Assembly (NCBI RefSeq): GCF_000002875.2 | Contig: NC_009416.2 | Span: 7,501-71,500 of the forward strand | Reading direction: 5' to 3' | DNA: 64,000 nt | Origin: Leishmania infantum JPCM5 | Taxonomy: Eukaryota > Euglenozoa > Kinetoplastea > Trypanosomatida > Trypanosomatidae | Shown: positions 60,073-64,000 of the stretch, piece by piece | Layout of the letters: each line of letters opens with the position of its first letter | How positions within the stretch are numbered: the stretch's first letter is position 1 | The notes under the pieces: model-generated | Told to the model about the DNA's origin: nothing | The model's input: the letters and a program-made list of their open reading frames with translations, nothing else | The model's database searches: none | Translations under genes and position numbers: made by a program

Positions 60073-61416
60073 CTACTGAGAGTCAAGGCTTTCCAGCTCC
60101 TTCGTAATGTTCTCGAGGAACGCCGTGATTTCGTCCACTTCGTTCGCTGAGGTGCAAGCTGCTCGATCAGCAGGTGGCGGCACCCGTGAACAGACTCTAG
60201 GCGAGTGCACTACCGCCAGCCCATCGCGGACAGTGTGTGGTGGTAAACAAACAGCCGGCGTTGCATGGGTTTCCTCTTGGTCATGATGGTGCTCCTGCAC
60301 GGAGAGGGGTTTGCTTGACCTAATCAACTCTAGAGTGCGCCGCACGTCATCCAACCCAAGCTCCTTCATGGTGGCCGCCACCGCGTCGCTCCCCGCCGGA
60401 GACGTAGGCTCAAGGAGGAGGTTCTCCTTGTACTGCTGCAGTGCCCGCTGCGTCTGCTGGTGTTGCGCAAGCTGCTGGCGGAGGAGGTGGCGTGGCGTGG
60501 GAAGCCTATGAGAGGAGCCGCGCTCGGTGCAGCGTGTTGGAGAAGCAGACGTCGTGGCTGACCCGCCCCCGTAGCCCCTGTCGATGGCAGCGATGAGATC
60601 GTAGAGCTGCTCCTCTTGTTTTTTGAGTCGCCGCTCCAGCGTCCCCACCACCTTCGCATGCTGCTCCGTCAGCGACTGCGTCTGCTCCTCAACACGCAAG
60701 CGCTGGCGCTTTTCCGCCACCAGTACGCGCCGCAGGTGCTCGACTTCGCTGGCGGCAGCACCGTTGCCGGTCTCGTCCCACGACGCCTTTTCCCAAGCAT
60801 CCAACATCTTCGAATCTTCTTGCAGTTCACTACCGCGTATGTCGTGCAGTGCGTTCGCCCGACCTGCAGCACCGTTGGTGCGCTGCGTCGCAAGCGCCCC
60901 ACGCAGCTGCCGGACCTCCTCCGACAAGGAGGCATTTAACGTTTCCAGCGACTGAATGCGATCGACGAAGTGCGCCTCCACCCTGCGCACAATGCGTTCG
61001 ATTTCCTGCGTCTTGAGAGTGGCCTCCTGTTGCCGGTCCGCTGCACTAGGGGCGGCGGTGAGCGATAACACTTGCCCCTGTTCCAGTAGAGCAGCAATGC
61101 TGTGGCTAAGGTCGACTAACTCATTGAGCATGTGATGCACCGAGGTACTTGGCATGCTGCTCTGTGTGCTGCTTCTCTGCACCGCCTGAAGCCGTCGCTC
61201 CGGTGTTGAGGATGAGAGTGCGTGCGCTTCAGTCGGGCGCGGACGCGAACGTGCCTGGGATGCGTACCGCTCTTTCTGCGAAGCACTGAGGGCGCAGTGC
61301 TTCGCTGTCGCCCACCGCCCGGGCGAGGTGGAGGAAGACACGGCGTGCAGCTGCGTGTAGCCTCCTTGACGCATCCCGGGCCTCCCCGTTGGCGTTGCGA
61401 AGCGCTTGCCTTGCAT
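60073..61416 (-). CDS. Coiled-coil protein, probable cytoskeletal
   Basis: A 447-residue protein starting at MQGKRFATPTGRPGMRQGGY. The N-terminal ~90 residues are basic, Ser/Gln-rich and disordered. Coiled coil occupies about residues 95-290: MLNELVDLSHSIAALLEQGQ, EIERIVRRVEAHFVDRIQSL, LNASLSEEVRQLRGAL, EVEHLRRVLVAEKRQRLRVE and LERRLKKQEEQLYDLIAAID. A further Gln-rich helix (RQQLAQHQQTQRALQQYKEN) and the short motif ELGLDDVRRTLELIRSS follow. The C-terminus EITAFLENITKELESLDS is a last amphipathic helix. This architecture is typical of trypanosomatid basal-body, flagellar or cell-cortex proteins, but no specific family was recognised. Confidence 0.75.
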   Translation of the reverse strand: MQGKRFATPTGRPGMRQGGYTQLHAVSSSTSPGRWATAKHCALSASQKERYASQARSRPRPTEAHALSSSTPERRLQAVQRSSTQSSMPSTSVHHMLNELVDLSHSIAALLEQGQVLSLTAAPSAADRQQEATLKTQEIERIVRRVEAHFVDRIQSLETLNASLSEEVRQLRGALATQRTNGAAGRANALHDIRGSELQEDSKMLDAWEKASWDETGNGAAASEVEHLRRVLVAEKRQRLRVEEQTQSLTEQHAKVVGTLERRLKKQEEQLYDLIAAIDRGYGGGSATTSASPTRCTERGSSHRLPTPRHLLRQQLAQHQQTQRALQQYKENLLLEPTSPAGSDAVAATMKELGLDDVRRTLELIRSSKPLSVQEHHHDQEETHATPAVCLPPHTVRDGLAVVHSPRVCSRVPPPADRAACTSANEVDEITAFLENITKELESLDSQ

Positions 61417-62386
61417 GGCAAGCGCAGTCCGCAGCTGCTCGTGATACTGCCCTCACCTATCGGCAGATGATCACGTGTGGAGGCGTATGCAAGTGTACGT
61501 CTGCGCAGCGGCGCCCGGATTTTGTTTTTTTTTCTGCGCCTTTGGCAGACGTCACGAAGCACCGCACACAGCGCAGCGGGGAGGAGAGTGGCTCCTCGCT
61601 GCTCACAGACACTACAGCACCACCTCGATGGATGTGACATGCACGTAGGCGCCACCGTGTAGTGCGGTCAGATGGGCTCTCTATGCTATTCAGCGCAGCG
61701 TTGGTCGCCTCAGGAGCACTGGGAGATAAACAGTAGAACGGAGACGAAGTGAGATGAAACACCAAGAAGATCTGCAGCATCGATGAGCTATCGCACGGTA
61801 CTCAGGCACGCTTCCCCGTCTCGTTACTTGGGTCAATGTGCATTCGTTGCAAGTCAAGAGACTCAACGGATGGGGTACCAAGCGCCCCCGCATGGCATGT
61901 GCGTGTGCACGTTGCTGCTGATCGAGCCCCCACATCAATCCGTGAGTGGGGCCACTAGAATGCGAAACAACAAAACGACGAGGCGCGTCCAAAAGCCCTC
62001 GGCTGCCGGCATTCGTCTTGGTTGGGGAGCGGGTCATGTGTAGCACGTTAGGTGCATCGTCTATTTTTTTTCACGTGTGCTGCACCACACCAGTCATTCC
62101 CCGATACGGGAAGGTCAAACACCTCAGCTATACAACAAACGAAGCCATCAAGAAAGGGCCAAGAGGCGCAGAGACGCACACGGGTAGAGTATCACACGAG
62201 GCAAAAAAGAGTCCGGAGAAGGCTGCCTTCCCACAAGCAGCGTTCATCGCTGGCGAGGGCCGACTGTCTATCGTTGCGCGGTGCATCTTCCTCCGCCCAG
62301 AGAAACGGTGGTGGTATCGGCGCACAACACAGCCGCTACCCCTCCCCCTCCCCGCGTGTGGCACCTCGACAGATCACCGAAACATG
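61417..62386. other. Spacer, 970 bp (3' UTR of Pob3)
   Basis: Leader of the coiled-coil gene and 3' UTR of the Pob3 gene. No gene or repeat was recognised. Confidence 0.6.
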
Positions 62387-63952
62387 TCAAGCGTCGCTCT
62401 TCGCATGCTTATCCTTCTTGTGCTTCTTATCTCTCTTGTGCTTCTTATCTCTTTTGTGCCTCTTATCTCTCTTGTGCTTCTTATCCTTCTTGGGCTTCTT
62501 ATCCTCGCGCTTGCGCTTGCGAGAGCTGTCATGGTCGCCGTCATCGCCGCTGCTGTCATCGTCATCGGCGTCCGAGTCTTCGTAGTCTGAGTCATCGCTC
62601 TCGTCTTCTTCGTCTGATGCGGCGTCCTTCTCGTCGTCGTCATCGCTCTCCATGGCGTCGCCGCCAGTGTGCACCACTTTTACCTTGGTGGCAAGGTAGC
62701 TGAGGAGCCCGTCCTTCTCCTCCTTCGCAATACCCGAAAAGACGTACTTGTCGTCGCCCTTAGCTCCGGTTGTGAAGACGGCGAGCTGAAAGGTGGCCTG
62801 GCCACTTTCCGACTCGTCCAGCTCCACACGTGCGACCTCGTTAAAGAGGATACGGGTGGCAGGGCGGTGCAGGTAGAGAAATCCGCTGTTGACGATGTAC
62901 AGCAGTCCCTCCGCGCCGTGAAAGAGGCACCGCATCGAAGACTGTGAGTGGCTGGTGAGCACCGATTTGTACTCCTTGTTGATGCCGCCGTACGCGGGCA
63001 CCTTGGCGATCGCTTTGAAAGTGCGCGTGAGAATGTCGCTCACACGGCCACTCATCGTTGGCACCAGCGGCGGCACCTCGCCCTCCTTCGTCGGAGGAAG
63101 CTGCAGCGTCTTGTTGATCTCGTCTTGGGTCTTGAGCTCGCAACGCCACGGGTGCTCCTCATCCAGGGTCAAGCCAGCCGGGCAGGAAATGACAACGTGG
63201 TTGTACGTTGTCGTGCGAATCTTCAGCGGGTTCTTCAATATCAGCACAACGTACTGCGGCAAGATGTTCGCGTCCACCTCCTCTGTGGGGGAGAAGTACA
63301 CGGGGACATCGCACAGGAACAAGTTCTGAATGTCAGAGAGGGAAAAGCTAAGGAGGCCGCTCGAGGTGCCCTTCTTCTTGTCCTCCAGCACAACGTTGTA
63401 GTTCGAGATGACAATCTTGTACTTGCCAGACGGGTACGAGAGGAGCACGTCATCAAAAGTGGCCACCACCACCTCATCCGTATGCGTGGCGTGGCCACTG
63501 CCCATCGCGGCGAGAGCAAGCAGTTTGCCGCCCTGGCCGCCACTGCCGTGCCGCTGGAGAAACTGTTCCTGGTACTGCATCATGCTGCTCTGAATGCCCT
63601 GCAGAATAACCTTGCCAGCCATCTCCGTCTCTTCATAACCGACGCAGACGTTCGGCACGGCGAAGCGAATCGACCTCAGCTCCAAGTCCTCCGCGTCGGC
63701 CGTCGTCGTTGGCCGCATGGTGAGACTCACGTCATTCTTCGTGGTGCCCGAGGCACTCGCGATCGCTGAGATAGGAATGCTCAATATTGGATGTGGCACG
63801 TAGTTGGGGTTGTCCTTTGCCCTTCCTTTCGGCAGCGCCAGCAGCTCCAGCACACACTCGCCTTTCTTCGCGTCCCCGCCGTCCTCGGACTTCAGCTCCG
63901 GCTTGGCCACCGACAGCTTCAGCTGGCCCCAGTTCTCCAGTGGAATTGACAT
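62387..63952 (-). CDS. POB3: FACT complex subunit Pob3 (SSRP1-like, no HMG box)
   Basis: A 521-residue protein starting at MSIPLENWGQLKLSVAKPEL (the 13 open codons above have no ATG in a sensible position). It has the Pob3 order: the N-terminal domain with MAGKVILQG, then the structure-specific-recognition domain and middle double-PH domain with YKIVISNYNVVLEDKKKGTS, LFLCDVPVYFSPTEEVDAN, QDEINKTLQLPP, SQSSMRCLFHGAEGLLYIVN, SGFLYLHRPATRILFNEVAR and VELDESESGQATFQLAVF. An acidic stretch (DEEDESDDSDYEDSDADDDD) follows, and a tail of KHKRDKRHKR-type repeats. There is no HMG box, as in yeast Pob3. FACT (with Spt16) opens and rebuilds nucleosomes during transcription and replication; in T. brucei it is linked to silencing of telomeric sites. 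This is the first complete gene of the window on the transcribed strand. Confidence 0.95.
   Translation of the reverse strand: MSIPLENWGQLKLSVAKPELKSEDGGDAKKGECVLELLALPKGRAKDNPNYVPHPILSIPISAIASASGTTKNDVSLTMRPTTTADAEDLELRSIRFAVPNVCVGYEETEMAGKVILQGIQSSMMQYQEQFLQRHGSGGQGGKLLALAAMGSGHATHTDEVVVATFDDVLLSYPSGKYKIVISNYNVVLEDKKKGTSSGLLSFSLSDIQNLFLCDVPVYFSPTEEVDANILPQYVVLILKNPLKIRTTTYNHVVISCPAGLTLDEEHPWRCELKTQDEINKTLQLPPTKEGEVPPLVPTMSGRVSDILTRTFKAIAKVPAYGGINKEYKSVLTSHSQSSMRCLFHGAEGLLYIVNSGFLYLHRPATRILFNEVARVELDESESGQATFQLAVFTTGAKGDDKYVFSGIAKEEKDGLLSYLATKVKVVHTGGDAMESDDDDEKDAASDEEDESDDSDYEDSDADDDDSSGDDGDHDSSRKRKREDKKPKKDKKHKRDKRHKRDKKHKRDKKHKKDKHAKSDA
62410..62505. repeat. 18-bp tandem repeat encoding the lysine-rich tail of Pob3
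   Basis: About five units close to CTTCTTATCTCTCTTGTG occur head to tail, coding for K-H-K-R-D-K type hexapeptides in the Pob3 tail. Third-position differences (CTCTCTT, CTCTTTT, CCTTCTT) show some divergence among units. Confidence 0.8.
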
Positions 63953-64000
63953 GCTGAATGCGCGAGAAATACGAAAAACGAGAGGGATCAAGAGCCTAAG

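Noticed and set aside
1..64000. CRISPR arrays, operons with ribosome binding sites, bacterial-type promoters or terminators
   Set aside because: The gene style is trypanosomatid; no repeat-spacer array exists, and the tandem repeats seen are microsatellites, a coding minisatellite and dispersed elements.

Overview
This window is nuclear DNA of a trypanosomatid, almost certainly Leishmania or a very close relative. Every convincing protein gene is intronless and on the minus strand, genes are separated by long purine/pyrimidine-skewed spacers, coding sequence is GC-rich at third positions, and no promoters or terminators sit between genes. That is the layout of one polycistronic transcription unit resolved by trans-splicing and polyadenylation. 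The N-myristoyltransferase reads like the Leishmania enzyme from end to end. From memory, NMT is the eighth gene of L. major chromosome 32, and it is also the eighth intact gene counted from the left edge here, so the window probably matches the start of that chromosome.

Transcription runs from high to low coordinates. From the right edge the order is: FACT subunit Pob3 (62.4-63.95 kb), a coiled-coil protein, a very divergent HSP70-like protein, a small membrane protein, the U2 snRNP A' protein, a 91-residue protein with a mitochondrial-type N-terminus, a 622-residue unknown, UTP14, a 1042-residue armadillo-repeat protein, a Skp1-like protein, a large STE-type protein kinase, a mitochondrial carrier of the S-adenosylmethionine type, an NLI/FCP-type phosphatase, a membrane protein with an N-myristoylation-type start, NMT, a syntaxin-5-type SNARE, an enhancer-of-polycomb-like protein, SEC13, two paralogous CCCH zinc-finger proteins, a Bfr1-like nuclear segregation protein, and a membrane protein cut by the left edge. 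The genes are housekeeping (chromatin, splicing, ribosome assembly, secretory traffic, lipidation, RNA regulation) and share no single pathway, as is usual in such units.

The spacers hold the unexpected material. (1) About 26.4-26.9 kb is a previously unlabelled relic of an adaptor-complex sigma subunit (sigma-adaptin), broken by stops, a frameshift and an inverted-duplication insert. (2) About 8.6-10.5 kb, between the two CCCH genes, is a second apparent relic with at least five frame changes. (3) Four copies of a ~0.6-kb dispersed repeat, probably SIDER2-type retroposons, sit downstream of four different genes. They are unusually similar to one another, their 5' and 3' end types are shuffled between copies, and all carry a perfect G-quadruplex-type motif that falls on the mRNA-sense strand in three of the four. 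(4) A perfect 12-bp inverted repeat lies in the syntaxin/EPL spacer. No tRNA, rRNA, CRISPR or DNA transposon was seen.
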